From Hypericibacter adhaerens (GTDB taxonomy: Bacteria > Pseudomonadota > Alphaproteobacteria > Dongiales > Dongiaceae), in the NCBI RefSeq assembly GCF_008728835.1, contig NZ_CP042582.1, positions 1,364,001 through 1,428,000 on the forward strand: a stretch of 64,000 nt of DNA, in the 5' to 3' direction. This document shows positions 44,735 to 53,722 of this stretch, piece by piece. How positions within the stretch are numbered: the stretch's first letter is position 1; the number at the start of each line of letters is the position of its first letter. The position numbers and the translations under genes are program-made. The notes below the pieces were generated by a model that had not been told where the DNA came from, made no database searches, and worked only from the letters and a program-made list of their open reading frames with translations.

Positions 44735-45760
44735 TCACTGCTTGCCCGTCAGCAGGGCATTGGGGTTGCGCTGGAGATATTCCGCGAGCGCGCGGATCGA
44801 GGCCGCCATCGCCTTGAATTCGCGCAGCGTGTCGGTCGTCTGCGTGAGCAGGGCCGGATTCTTCTGGATGTCCCGCTCGAGCAGCGCCGTGACGTCGTTG
44901 ACCTGGGACAGCGCCGTGTTGAGCACGGCAAGCGTCTTCTGCAGATCGCCGGTGAGCGTGTTGGCCTTGCCCTGGAGCTGCTGCGCCAGGTCGCCATAGT
45001 CCTTGAGCGTGTCGTTCAGGGTCTGCAGCGGCTCGCCGTCGCGCATCGCGATGCGCTCGTTGGCGTTCACCATCAGCTGCCGGGCCTGCTCGCTCGTCTC
45101 CTGCAGGTTGGCCATGGTGGGCTCGAGGCCGGCATCGACGTTCTTGAGCAGGGTGCTGGCGTCGTTGAGAGTCTGCTGCAGGCCGCCGAGCGCCGTGGCA
45201 ACCTGGTTCGCGATCTGGTCGAGCGGGAGCTGGCTCAGCTTCTGCAGCACGGCGGCGACATTGGCCTGCATCGTGTCCATGCTCGAGGGCACCGTCGGCA
45301 GCTCCGGCAGGCCGCCGGTGTCGTAGCCCGTCAGGCGAAGCGGCGCGTCGGGATGGAAGTCGAACTCGACGCTGGCCTGCCCGGTCACGAGGGACTGCAC
45401 CACGAGCTGCGCCCGCAGGCCCCGCTGCACCAGCGCCAGCATGTTCCGCTTCTCGTTTCGCTCGCCGCTGGTGACGTGGATCATGTCCGGCAGGATCTCG
45501 ATCTCGACGGGGATCTCCAGCAGCTGCTTGTCGATGTCGTAGCTGATCTTGATGCCGGTCACCGAGCCGATCTGGACGCCGCGGAAATTGACCGGCGCGC
45601 CCACGGCGAGGCCGCCGACCGAGCCCTCGAAGAACAGAACGGCCTTGCGCCTGGTCTCGAGGAACTTGGTGCCGCCGAAGGCGATGGCGCCGACCACGGC
45701 GAGCGCGATGGCGCCGATCACGAAGGCGCCGATGAGCTTCGGATTGGATCTCTTGGCCAT
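44735..45760 (-). CDS. MCE/MlaD family lipid-transport substrate-binding protein
   Basis: The 341-residue protein has an N-terminal transmembrane anchor (GAFVIGAIALAVVGAIAFGG, residues 11-30), an MCE domain at about 38-120 (VLFFEGSVGGLAVGAPVNFR, then GVQIGSVTGIKI) and a long C-terminal helical and coiled-coil region, with LPLDQIANQVATALGGLQQT as an example. This is the typical form of alphaproteobacterial MlaD/Ttg2C-like proteins, which are longer than E. coli MlaD. It belongs to the operon mlaE-mlaF-mlaD-lipoprotein. Confidence 0.93.
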   Translation of the reverse strand: MAKRSNPKLIGAFVIGAIALAVVGAIAFGGTKFLETRRKAVLFFEGSVGGLAVGAPVNFRGVQIGSVTGIKISYDIDKQLLEIPVEIEILPDMIHVTSGERNEKRNMLALVQRGLRAQLVVQSLVTGQASVEFDFHPDAPLRLTGYDTGGLPELPTVPSSMDTMQANVAAVLQKLSQLPLDQIANQVATALGGLQQTLNDASTLLKNVDAGLEPTMANLQETSEQARQLMVNANERIAMRDGEPLQTLNDTLKDYGDLAQQLQGKANTLTGDLQKTLAVLNTALSQVNDVTALLERDIQKNPALLTQTTDTLREFKAMAASIRALAEYLQRNPNALLTGKQ

Positions 45761-45785
45761 TCGACCTGTCCTGCTTTCCCGCCCC

Positions 45786-46592
45786 TCAGCCCGCCTCGGT
45801 TTCGCTCTTGGTCAGCTCGCCGCGCAGGAGGAAGTTGCGGACCTTCGGGTCCGGGCATTCGTCGCGCAGCTTCTTGGGATCGCCCTGCGCGATCATCGTC
45901 TTGGTGTCGGCGTCGAGGAAGACCGAGTTGTTGCCGATGGTGAAGATGCTGGCGAGCTCGTGGGTTACGACGGCGATGGTGGCGCCCAGGCTGTCGCGCA
46001 GCTCGAGAATCAGGTCGTCCAGCATGCGCGAGCTGATCGGATCGAGGCCGGCCGAGGGCTCGTCGAAGAACAGGATCTCGGGATCGAGCGCCATGGCCCG
46101 GGCAAGCCCGGCGCGCTTTCGCATGCCGCCGCTGATTTCCGAAGGATAGAACTCCTCGAAGCCGGCGAGCCCGACCAGCGCCAGCTTCAGCGAGGCGATC
46201 CGCTGGATCTCCGCGGGCTTGAGGTCGGTGAACTCGCCCAGCGGCAGGGCCACGTTCTCCGCCAGCGTCATCGAGCTCCAGAGGGCGCCGCTCTGATAGA
46301 GGATGCCGAAGCGGCGCATCAGCCGCTGCTGCTCCTCGGGCTCCGCCTTCCACAGATCCTGGTCGCCGAACAGCACCTCGCCGCGCGCCGGCGCCTTGAG
46401 GCCGACCAGATGCTTCAGGAGCGTGCTCTTGCCGCAGCCGCTGCCGCCCATGATGATGAAGATGTCGCCGCGGTTGATGGTGAAGTTGAGGTTGCGCTGG
46501 ATGACGAAATCGTCATAGGCCATGTCCAGGTTGCGCACCGTGATATGCGCATTGGGCGGCGGCGCGTCGGGGAGCGGCGGTGCTTCGGCCAT
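45786..46592 (-). CDS. MlaF-type ABC transporter ATP-binding protein
   Basis: A 268-residue ATPase that would energise phospholipid transport with the MlaE-like permease. Walker A is GGSGCGKSTLL (49-59), the Q-loop FGILYQSGALWSSMTLAENV, the signature SEISGGMRKRAGLARAMALD and Walker B ILFFDEPSAGLDP. The SGGMRKR form of the signature is characteristic of MlaF. The start ATG reads MAEAPPLPDAPPPNAHITVR. It is separated from the permease gene by 11 bases. Confidence 0.94.
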   Translation of the reverse strand: MAEAPPLPDAPPPNAHITVRNLDMAYDDFVIQRNLNFTINRGDIFIIMGGSGCGKSTLLKHLVGLKAPARGEVLFGDQDLWKAEPEEQQRLMRRFGILYQSGALWSSMTLAENVALPLGEFTDLKPAEIQRIASLKLALVGLAGFEEFYPSEISGGMRKRAGLARAMALDPEILFFDEPSAGLDPISSRMLDDLILELRDSLGATIAVVTHELASIFTIGNNSVFLDADTKTMIAQGDPKKLRDECPDPKVRNFLLRGELTKSETEAG

Positions 46593-46603
46593 CGCCCGCG
46601 CCC

Positions 46604-47758
46604 TCAGATGCCCAGCGCGTTGGTCAGGACGGCGAAGATGCCGTCCGTGACGATGATGAAGACGATGCCGGTGACGACCGCGGAGGTGGCGGCCAGGCCG
46701 ACGGCCGAGGCGCTGCGCCCGCACTGGATGCCGCGCAGGCAGCCGGCGACCGCCACCAGCACGCCGAACACCGAGCTCTTGGCGATGCCGATGATGAAGT
46801 CGACGAGGCCGACCCCGTGCAGGGTCTCGTTGACATAGGAGGTCACCGAGAGATCGAGCATGGCGACGCCGACAAGCGCGCCGCCCAGGATGCCGAGCAG
46901 GTCGGCGAACACGCAGAGCAGCGGCATCATCAAGATGAGCGCGATCATCCGCGGCAGGACCAGGAACTCCATCGAGGAGAGCCCGAAGGTGGAGAGCGCG
47001 TCGATCTCCTCGTTCACCTGCATGGTGCCGAGCTGGGCCGCGAAGGCGGCACCGGTGCGCCCCGCCATGATGATGGCGGTCATGAGCGCGCCCATCTCGC
47101 GGGCCATGGCGATGCCGACGAGGTCGGCGACATAGATCTGGGCGCCGAACTGCTGCAGCTGGACGGCGCCGACGAAGGCGAGGATGAGGCCGACCAGGAA
47201 GGAGATCAGCGCCACGATGGGCAGCGCCGCGGCCCCGCATTCGTAGATGATGTCGACGAGATCGGAGCGCCGGTAGCGCGCCTGGCCGATCAGCAGCCGG
47301 CCGAAGGTCTGGATCGAGAGGCCGAGGAATTCGAGCATCTGCCCGCCCGAACGCCAGAAGGCCAGGGACTCCTTGCCGACCAGGGTCAGGAACCCCTCGC
47401 GCTTCCCGCCCCGGCGGGCGCCCTGGCGCTCCGGCACGGCGGTGGCGAGCTTCAAGAGGCGGCTGGCGCCTTCCGGCAGGTTGCCGGCGTCGAGCGCCAG
47501 GCCGCGGGTCTTGCAGAGATCCTGGATGCCGACCAGGAAGGCGAGCAGGCCGCTGTCCCAATGGCCGAGCTGGCCCGCATCGAAGGCCAGGCGCTGCGCG
47601 GTGGGCTTGGCGCCGAGCTGCTGGTCGACCTGGGCGGCGGTGGGCAGCCCGCTGCGGAGCTGCCAGTCGCCCGCCAGGCGCAGCAGGATGGTTTCCGCAC
47701 CCTGCGGCACGAGGCTGAGCGCAGGCGCCGAATGATCGCTGGAAGCTGTCGCTGCCAA
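46604..47758 (-). CDS. MlaE family permease with N-terminal STAS-like domain
   Basis: The 384-residue protein joins a cytoplasmic STAS-like domain (about 20-110, including LRLAGDWQLRSGL and AFDAGQLGHWDSGLLAFLVG) to the MlaE permease domain with five or so helices, including SFLVGLILAFVGAVQLQQFG, then MAREMGALMTAIIMAGRTGA, the conserved coupling region, and MIALILMMPLLCVFADLLG. In E. coli the STAS protein MlaB is separate. Translation appears to start at a TTG (47758) after GGGGGCGG. This is the first gene of the lipid-transport operon. Confidence 0.92.
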   Translation of the reverse strand: MAATASSDHSAPALSLVPQGAETILLRLAGDWQLRSGLPTAAQVDQQLGAKPTAQRLAFDAGQLGHWDSGLLAFLVGIQDLCKTRGLALDAGNLPEGASRLLKLATAVPERQGARRGGKREGFLTLVGKESLAFWRSGGQMLEFLGLSIQTFGRLLIGQARYRRSDLVDIIYECGAAALPIVALISFLVGLILAFVGAVQLQQFGAQIYVADLVGIAMAREMGALMTAIIMAGRTGAAFAAQLGTMQVNEEIDALSTFGLSSMEFLVLPRMIALILMMPLLCVFADLLGILGGALVGVAMLDLSVTSYVNETLHGVGLVDFIIGIAKSSVFGVLVAVAGCLRGIQCGRSASAVGLAATSAVVTGIVFIIVTDGIFAVLTNALGI

Positions 47759-48092
47759 GATGTCCGCCCCCGGGCCTTGTCAGTCGTCACATCAAGGGAT
47801 GTAAGGCCAGGAATGCTGGCCGACCATCCCTGCGGGCGGCCTCGGTGGTGATGAACCGCCCCGATCCCTGTTCCCGCTCATGCCCGAGCGGGGCTGGTTG
47901 GAACGGGCTTAGCAAAATTATGAGTCCATTTAGCCCATTGATAGGGGCGGGGCGTCAATAGCCCGGGCTCCTCGCCCCGATCCCCGGGGTGACATCCGCC
48001 ATTAAACCGTTGCCATCGGTGCGGCGATTGATCTTTTACGACAAAACGCCGTCACCGACCGCGACGTTGCGGATAGCCCTCGGTGTTTTCCT
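47759..48092. other. Gene-free interval between mlaE-like and GMC genes
   Basis: About 330 bases between two minus-strand genes. A possible hairpin CCCGCTC and GAGCGGG lies near 47874-47894, without a T-run in the minus direction. The rest must hold the mla promoter. No gene or repeat of family A or B was seen. Confidence 0.4.
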
Positions 48093-49712
48093 CTATACCC
48101 GCCCGCGGATGAGGTCTGCGGCCTTCTCCGCGATCATCACCACCGCGGCGTTGATGTTGCCGCTCGGCAGGTCGGGCATGACCGAGGCGTCCACCACGCG
48201 CAGGCCCTCGATCCCGCGCAGGCGGAGCTTCGTGTCCACCACGGCCATCGGATCGGAATCGACGCCCATCTTGCAGGTGCCGGCCGGGTGGTGGACGGTG
48301 ATCGAGGTGTTGCGGATATGGGTGTCGATGTCGGCATCGGCACTCTTCTCGAGGCCGGGGGCGATCTCGCGCGCGATGAAGGGCTGCATCGAAGGCTGGG
48401 CGGCCACCTCGCGCGCCAGCCGCACGCCGCCCCTCAGCGCCTTCCAGTCGGCATCGACCGAAAGGAAGTTCTGCAGGATGCGCGGATGCGCGTTGGGATC
48501 GGTCGATTTCAGCGTGACCGTGCCGCGCGCCTCGGGATGCAGCATGACGATGCGGCAGGCGAAGGCGTCCGGGAACGGTTTCTTGAAGGGCTCGAAATAG
48601 GGCCAGGCGCCGAGCGAGGCCGCGGTCAGCAGGAACTGGGTGTCGGGCAATTTCAGATCCGGCCGGCTCTTGAGAAAGGCCGTGATGCCGCCCGGCACGT
48701 CGGCGGCGAAGCCTGTGCCGAAGCAATAGGCCGCGATCAGCGACGGCCCGATGCGGTCATAGCGCATGGCGCGCAGGAAGGGGCTGGGCGGGCTTTTGCG
48801 CAGATACATCAGGATCACGGATACATGATCCTGCAGGTTCTGGCCGACGCCGGGGAGCGCCACCTTGACCGGGATGCCGTGCTTCTTGAGCGCGGCCGGA
48901 TCGCCGATGCCCGACAGCATCAGGGTCTGCGGCGTGTTGATGACGCCGCCCGCCAGGATCAGCTCGCGGGCCGCTCGGACCTGGCGGGTCTGTCCGTCCT
49001 GCAGATACTCGACGCCGACCGCGCGGTTGCCCTCGATGAGGACGCGCGTGACCATCGCCCGGACCTCGATCGAGAGCGAGCCGCGCTTCAAGGCCGGGCG
49101 CAGATAGGCGGTGGCGGCCGAGGAGCGCCGGCCCCGGCCGATCGTCATCTGCAGCCGGCCGAAGCCCTCCTGCGTTTCGCCGTTGTAATCGTCGGTCCAG
49201 CCATGGCCCGCCGCCTGGCCGGCCGCGGCGAAGGCGTCGAGCAGCGGGTCCTGGTATTTGCAGGTCTGGGTCGAGATCGGACCGTCGCCGCCGCGCCAGC
49301 GGCTGGCGCCGCCCTCCCAGCTTTCCTGCTTGCGGAAATAGGGCAGCGCGTCCTCGAAGCCCCAGCCCTCGAGCCCCTGCGACCGCCAGCGCTCGTAATC
49401 GCCGCGATTGCCGCGCACATAGGCCATGGCGTTGGTCGAGGAGCAGCCGCCCACCACCTTGCCGCGCGCGCATTCGACGGCGCGGCCGCCGACGCTGGGC
49501 TCGGGCTCGCAGAAATACATCCAGTCGTGAAGCCGCTTGGTGAGGATCTTGCCCCAGCCCAGCGGGATATGGATCCAGGGATCGCGGTCCCAGCCGCCGG
49601 CCTCGAGGATCAGGACCGAGACGTCCTTGTCCTCGGAGAGGCGGTTGGCGAGCGTGCAGCCGGCGGAGCCGGCGCCGACGATCACGTAATCGTAGGCAGT
49701 GATGGAGGGCAT
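48093..49712 (-). CDS. GMC family FAD-dependent oxidoreductase (choline dehydrogenase-like)
   Basis: A 539-residue flavoprotein. The FAD-binding N-terminus is [20 protein letters not shown]. The GMC signature region [20 protein letters not shown] and signature 2 [17 protein letters not shown] are present, and the C-terminus has [10 protein letters not shown] with the catalytic His, then [19 protein letters not shown]. The alcohol substrate is not predictable; many such proteins are annotated as BetA without evidence. It is divergent from the agmatinase-family gene. Confidence 0.92.
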   Translation of the reverse strand: MPSITAYDYVIVGAGSAGCTLANRLSEDKDVSVLILEAGGWDRDPWIHIPLGWGKILTKRLHDWMYFCEPEPSVGGRAVECARGKVVGGCSSTNAMAYVRGNRGDYERWRSQGLEGWGFEDALPYFRKQESWEGGASRWRGGDGPISTQTCKYQDPLLDAFAAAGQAAGHGWTDDYNGETQEGFGRLQMTIGRGRRSSAATAYLRPALKRGSLSIEVRAMVTRVLIEGNRAVGVEYLQDGQTRQVRAARELILAGGVINTPQTLMLSGIGDPAALKKHGIPVKVALPGVGQNLQDHVSVILMYLRKSPPSPFLRAMRYDRIGPSLIAAYCFGTGFAADVPGGITAFLKSRPDLKLPDTQFLLTAASLGAWPYFEPFKKPFPDAFACRIVMLHPEARGTVTLKSTDPNAHPRILQNFLSVDADWKALRGGVRLAREVAAQPSMQPFIAREIAPGLEKSADADIDTHIRNTSITVHHPAGTCKMGVDSDPMAVVDTKLRLRGIEGLRVVDASVMPDLPSGNINAAVVMIAEKAADLIRGRV

Positions 49713-49908
49713 GGGCGGATGTCGGTGAAGCGGGGTGAGGCCGGGCCGATACCATGACACAGGCGCCGGTCCGCTGGGGAGCGGGACCATGGCGTAACCA
49801 ATGGCCGGCGCCGCGGCGGAGCGGAAGGAACATCGCCCTTGACGCCTCCGACCGCGGGCCGGTCCACTGAGCGACAAGGCGGCAGGGAAACGAGGGGAGC
49901 GACGCGCC

Positions 49909-50916
49909 ATGGACGAAGCGGAATTCCAGCGCAAGAAGGCGGAGATGGAGCCCTGGTACTGGTGGGGCATCCAGACCTTCTTCAAATGTCCGTGGGACGA
50001 GAACCCGGCGAACTGCGATATCGGCCTCGTGAGCGTGCCGCACAGCTCGGGCAACGGCTCGACCGAGCGCGACCAGCATCTGGCGCCGCGCGCCGTGCGC
50101 AACGTCTCGGGCTGGTATCGCCGCGGGCATCAGAAATACGGCATCGTGCCCTGGGAAGTGGCGCGCATCCACGATCTGGGCGACGTGCCGCTGCCCCACG
50201 CCATGGTCAACGACATCTGCGTCCAGGATATCGAGGGCTTCTTCAAGCGGCTCGACCGCGCCGGCACGCGGCCCGTCTCGATCGGCGGCGACCACGCCAT
50301 CACCGGCCCGATCCTCAAGGCGATCGCCGGCAAGGAGGCGAGGCTCACGGGCGGGCGTAAATGCGCGCTGCTCCATTTCGACGCCCATCGCGACGATTAC
50401 GAGCATATCCCGCACTGGCTGGGCTCGGTGCGCTCGGCGGCGCATTGGGCGGCCTATACGGTGGCCGAGCAGCATGTCGATCCGACCCGCTCGGTGCAGC
50501 TCGGCATGCGCGGCAACCCGATCAAGCCGCGCGCCGACATCACCGCCAGCAAGCTCGGCTACAAGCTCATTCCCGCCGACGAGTTCTTCGAGCTGGGGAT
50601 CGAGGAGACGGTGCGCCTGATCCGCGACCGGGTCGGCGACATGCCGCTCTACATCACCTTCGATCTCGACGTGCTCGATCCGACCGAGGCGCCCGCCGTC
50701 TCCAACATGGAGCCGATGCAGCGGGGCCTGCGCGCCTGGCAGGCCGAGAAGATCTTCCACGGCCTGCGCGGCCTCGACATCATCGGCGGCGACATCGTCT
50801 GCATGATCCCGACCAAGGACAACCCGTCGAACATCACGGCGATGACCGCCATGGCCCTGATGTTCGAGATGATCGCGTTGATCGCGGACGGGGTGGGGCG
50901 GGGGAAGAAGGGGTAG
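49909..50916 (+). CDS. Agmatinase/ureohydrolase family protein
   Basis: A 335-residue binuclear manganese hydrolase of the arginase/agmatinase family. All six metal ligands are visible: His129 in GGDHAITG, Asp158, His160 and Asp162 in HFDAHRDD, and Asp252 and Asp254 in TFDLDVLDP. The second motif reads HFDAHRDD where HFDAHTD is common, so an Arg occupies a residue beside the ligands. A guanidino compound such as agmatine or guanidinobutyrate is a likely substrate, but this cannot be fixed. The ATG follows GAGGGGAGC. Confidence 0.88.
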   Translation: MDEAEFQRKKAEMEPWYWWGIQTFFKCPWDENPANCDIGLVSVPHSSGNGSTERDQHLAPRAVRNVSGWYRRGHQKYGIVPWEVARIHDLGDVPLPHAMVNDICVQDIEGFFKRLDRAGTRPVSIGGDHAITGPILKAIAGKEARLTGGRKCALLHFDAHRDDYEHIPHWLGSVRSAAHWAAYTVAEQHVDPTRSVQLGMRGNPIKPRADITASKLGYKLIPADEFFELGIEETVRLIRDRVGDMPLYITFDLDVLDPTEAPAVSNMEPMQRGLRAWQAEKIFHGLRGLDIIGGDIVCMIPTKDNPSNITAMTAMALMFEMIALIADGVGRGKKG

Positions 50917-50927
50917 GAAACGCCTTT

Positions 50928-51041
50928 GAGACCGAGCAGCCCCCTCCCTGGCCCTCCCCCTGAAACGGGGGAGGGGATAACAAGCACTAATCCCCTCCCC
51001 CAACTTCTGGGGGAGGGTGAGGGAGGGGGCTGCTCGGTCTC
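50928..51041. repeat. Paired family A repeats forming a large palindrome
   Basis: A perfect 22-bp inverted repeat (50928-50949 and 51020-51041; core ACCGAGCAGCCCCCTCCCT) encloses two further facing copies of the family A hairpin. The 3' end of the DUF559 gene lies inside the right copy. Confidence 0.88.
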
Positions 51042-51379
51042 CGATGCAGCGCCTCGAGGATCACTTCGATCACCCCTTCCTGATTTCCCATGACGTCGTT
51101 GTTCCAGAATCGCAGGACCCGATAGCCCTTCGCTTCAAGCCAGGCCGTTCGCACCTTGTCATAGCCTTCCGTCTCCACATGCGATCCGCCATCGAGCTCG
51201 ATGACGAGCCGCTCCTTCAGGCAGACGAAGTCGACGATGTATCGGTCGATCGGCTGCTGACGGCGGAAACGAAAGCCTTCAATCTGCTTGCGGCGCAGGA
51301 GATACCAGAGACGACGCTCGGGGCCGGACATCTGTTGGCGCAGCGTGCGCGCGGATTGTGTGCTCATGGGGTGGATCAT
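50987..51379 (-). CDS. DUF559 endonuclease-like protein
   Basis: The 130-residue protein belongs to the DUF559 family, related to Vsr-type/PD-(D/E)XK nucleases. The core is visible: LRRKQIEGFRFRRQQPIDRY, IVDFVCLKERLVIELDGGSH with Asp and the ELDGGxH motif, and YRVLRFWNNDVMGNQEGVI. The catalytic Asp/Glu pattern is intact. The start has GGAG seven bases upstream. The last 16 or so residues (SSPLPHPPPEVGGGD) are encoded by a family A palindrome, and another copy lies just upstream of the gene. Confidence 0.85.
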   Translation of the reverse strand: MIHPMSTQSARTLRQQMSGPERRLWYLLRRKQIEGFRFRRQQPIDRYIVDFVCLKERLVIELDGGSHVETEGYDKVRTAWLEAKGYRVLRFWNNDVMGNQEGVIEVILEALHRRPSSPLPHPPPEVGGGD

Positions 51380-51400
51380 GGCGGCGCTCCGGGTTGAGAG

Positions 51401-51449
51401 AGCAAGCAGCCCCCTCCCTTACCCTCCCCCATCAAGGGGGAGGGGATAA
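51401..51449. repeat. Family A palindromic repeat upstream of DUF559 gene
   Basis: GCAGCCCCCTCCCTTACC, CTCCCCCATCAAGGGGGAG and GGGATAAT form the usual unit. Together with the palindrome at 50928-51041 it brackets the DUF559 gene. Confidence 0.85.
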
Positions 51450-51494
51450 TTTCATGAGACTATTTATAGTATTTTTATCGTATGAAATTACAAC

Positions 51495-52313
51495 CTAGTT
51501 CACAAACCGCCCCTGCACCTCGCGCAGCAGGCGATCGAAGAACGCTGCCCAGGCGGCCTGGCCCTGGGGCGTCGTGATCAGGTCCTGGCGGACCTCGATC
51601 TCGAGGCTGACGAGGCCGCGTTTCTCGCCATGGACGGGGACCGTGTAGTCGGTCTCGTCGCTCAAGCGGTAAGGCTCGTTGTCGCCCACCACCAGCAGCC
51701 GGCCGGCTTCGGCATGGCCGCTGTCGGCGGGCACCGCGGCCGACTGGAGCAGAGGGCGGATCGCGTCGGCGAGGCGCCGGTCGCGGTTATAGAGCAGCCC
51801 CACATGCCAGGGGCGCGCCTTGCCCTTATAGACCGGCGTGAAGCTGTGCATGGCCACCAGCAGGGTCGGCCGTCCCGCCGCCTTGCGGTCGTCGAGCAGG
51901 CGCTCGATCGCCTCCTGGTAGGGGCGCCAGATCTCCTCGCGCCTGAGGGCGACCTCGGCCGGGGCCAGGTCGCGATTGCCGGGGATATGGGTGTTCTCGC
52001 TGATCCGGGTGGCGAAATCGGGCGCCTCGGGCGGGCGGTTGCAGTCGCAGACCAGGCGCGAATAGACCTGCCGGATCGCGGTGGCATCCAGGCGCTGCGC
52101 CAGCTGCCGCGTCAGCCCCGCGGCCCCGATATCCCAGCCGATATGCCGCTCCAGCTCGAAGGCCGGAATGCCGAGGTCGCCCAGGCGGCGCGGCAGCAGC
52201 CGTCCGCCATGATCGCAGGTCAGGAAATAAGGCGACCGCCCATCCGGTACGTGGATGGCCACGGGAGCGGGTTCGTCGGGATCGAGCAGGGTTTCCGGCG
52301 GCATGGTTGTCAT
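51495..52313 (-). CDS. N-formylglutamate amidohydrolase family protein
   Basis: The 272-residue protein resembles FGase (HutG-like) zinc amidohydrolases, which release formate from N-formylglutamate in histidine breakdown. Key stretches are YFLTCDHGGRLLPRRLGDLG, VYSRLVCDCNRPPEAPDF, TLLVAMHSFTPVYKGKAR and RGLVSLEIEVRQDLI, which supply the expected His, Glu and Asp/Asn metal and catalytic residues. No hut genes are nearby, so the substrate could be another N-formyl or N-acyl compound. The ATG at 52313 lacks a good ribosome binding site; ATG 52304 is an alternative. Confidence 0.82.
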   Translation of the reverse strand: MTTMPPETLLDPDEPAPVAIHVPDGRSPYFLTCDHGGRLLPRRLGDLGIPAFELERHIGWDIGAAGLTRQLAQRLDATAIRQVYSRLVCDCNRPPEAPDFATRISENTHIPGNRDLAPAEVALRREEIWRPYQEAIERLLDDRKAAGRPTLLVAMHSFTPVYKGKARPWHVGLLYNRDRRLADAIRPLLQSAAVPADSGHAEAGRLLVVGDNEPYRLSDETDYTVPVHGEKRGLVSLEIEVRQDLITTPQGQAAWAAFFDRLLREVQGRFVN

Positions 52314-52625
52314 GAGGGGAGGAGATGGCAATGGGGAAGGGCGGCTCGGGCGAATGAGACGCAGTCTAGCCCGGCGCGGAGAAGGGGCAAACCGGCTTGG
52401 GGGCGGGCGGGCTGCCAGCGGTCTGATCATGGTTTGCGGACGAAGACAGGGACCCCATCCCCGAGGTCGCGCACGGGCCCTGAGGAGTTCGTCATGGGCC
52501 CCATCGATTTCACCGTCGGGCGGCCTCTTTCGTTCATCCCGCGGTGGCTCCCGGCAGGGCCCGCGTGATAAGGTCCGCCCGATTCAAGCTGACCCCTCGA
52601 GGCATGAGGGGCCGAGGTGCTGCTC
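52314..52625. other. Gene-free interval between divergent genes
   Basis: About 310 bases between the amidohydrolase and corA-like genes, GC-rich. It contains short inverted arms such as GACCCCTCGAGGCATGAGGG just upstream of corA, but no recognisable magnesium riboswitch, repeat or RNA gene. Confidence 0.4.
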
Positions 52626-53624
52626 ATGTATGGAACGCCCACCACGGCTGTCACGCAGCAGGTCGTCAATTGCCGCCTTTATTGCGAAGGCCGCGCGGTC
52701 AAGGACATCGACATCGAGCATCTCGATGAGGTGGCCGACGCGCCGGGCCAGCTCATCTGGATCGGCCTCTACGACCCGGACGAGGAGGTGCTGGCCAAGG
52801 TGCAGAAGCGGTTCGGCCTGCACGAGCTGGCGATCGAGGACGCCCATCTCGCCCATCAGCGCCCCAAGCTCGAGGTCTATGGCGACACCCTGTTCCTGGT
52901 GCTGCATACGGCGCGCCGGCAGGCGGGCGAGTTCGCCTTCGGCGAGAGCCATTTCTTCATCGGCCGCGGCTATGTCGTCACCATCCGCCATGGCCCCTCG
53001 GAGACCTTCGCCGCCGTGCGCCAGCGTTGCGAGGCGGCGCCGCAGATGCTGCGCAAGGGCGAGGATTTCATCCTCTACGCGCTGATGGACTTCGTGGTCG
53101 ACAACTACTTCCCGATCATCGACGCCATGGAGGCCGAGATCGAGCAGATCGAGGACGACATCTTCTCGAACCGCTTCACCTCGGACGATATCGAGAAGGT
53201 GTTCGGCCTGAGGCGCGATCTCGTGGCACTGCGCCATGCGGTGCAGCCCTTGCAGGACATCTGCACCCGCATCATGCGCTTCGACGTGCCGCTGATCGAC
53301 CGCGACACCTACCCCTATTTCCGCGACGTGCAGGACCACGCGATCAAGGCGAGCCAGGGCATCGAGACTTTGCGCGAGACGGTGGGCTCGGCCCTGGACG
53401 CGCATCTCATGCTCTCGTCGGTCAAGGCCAACGAGGTGATGAAGAAGTTGGCCGGCTGGGCCGCCATCCTGGCGGTGCCGACCGCCATCGCCGGCATCTA
53501 CGGCATGAACTTCAAATACATGCCGGAGCTCGAATGGGCCTGGGGCTATCCGCTGACGCTGGTCGCGATCGGCGGCATCTGCGGCTATCTCTATTACCGC
53601 TTCCACAAGGCGGGCTGGATCTAG
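52626..53624 (+). CDS. corA: CorA family magnesium/divalent cation transporter
   Basis: A 332-residue channel-type transporter. The N-terminal cytoplasmic domain ends in the long stalk helix (KANEVMKKLAGWAAILAVPT leads into the first transmembrane segment). The selectivity-filter motif is YGMNF, followed by the second helix (LTLVAIGGICGYLYYRF). ZntB-type zinc efflux proteins share the fold, but GMN and the acidic interhelical loop MPELEW fit CorA. The ATG at 52626 is preferred to a GTG nine bases earlier because GAGGTG is six bases upstream. Confidence 0.92.
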   Translation: MYGTPTTAVTQQVVNCRLYCEGRAVKDIDIEHLDEVADAPGQLIWIGLYDPDEEVLAKVQKRFGLHELAIEDAHLAHQRPKLEVYGDTLFLVLHTARRQAGEFAFGESHFFIGRGYVVTIRHGPSETFAAVRQRCEAAPQMLRKGEDFILYALMDFVVDNYFPIIDAMEAEIEQIEDDIFSNRFTSDDIEKVFGLRRDLVALRHAVQPLQDICTRIMRFDVPLIDRDTYPYFRDVQDHAIKASQGIETLRETVGSALDAHLMLSSVKANEVMKKLAGWAAILAVPTAIAGIYGMNFKYMPELEWAWGYPLTLVAIGGICGYLYYRFHKAGWI

Positions 53625-53722
53625 CATTCCGCAGGCCTTCACCGATCTTCGCGATCGTGGGCCCGCGCGGCCACGGTTCACGGCAGCAGGTCGCCGCTCC
53701 CGACATAACGGAACAGTAAGGC

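Noticed and set aside
45786-47561. A 591-residue version of the MlaF-type ATPase
   Set aside because: Its first 320 residues are antisense-like, Arg-rich reading of the MlaE-like gene in another frame; the ATPase starts at 46592.
48093-50102. A 669-residue version of the GMC oxidoreductase starting at 50102
   Set aside because: The extra 130 residues overlap the divergent agmatinase-family gene and show no similarity to GMC proteins; the start [15 protein letters not shown] at 49712 fits the FAD-binding N-terminus.
52314-52625. Magnesium riboswitch upstream of corA
   Set aside because: No M-box or other known architecture could be recognised in the sequence.
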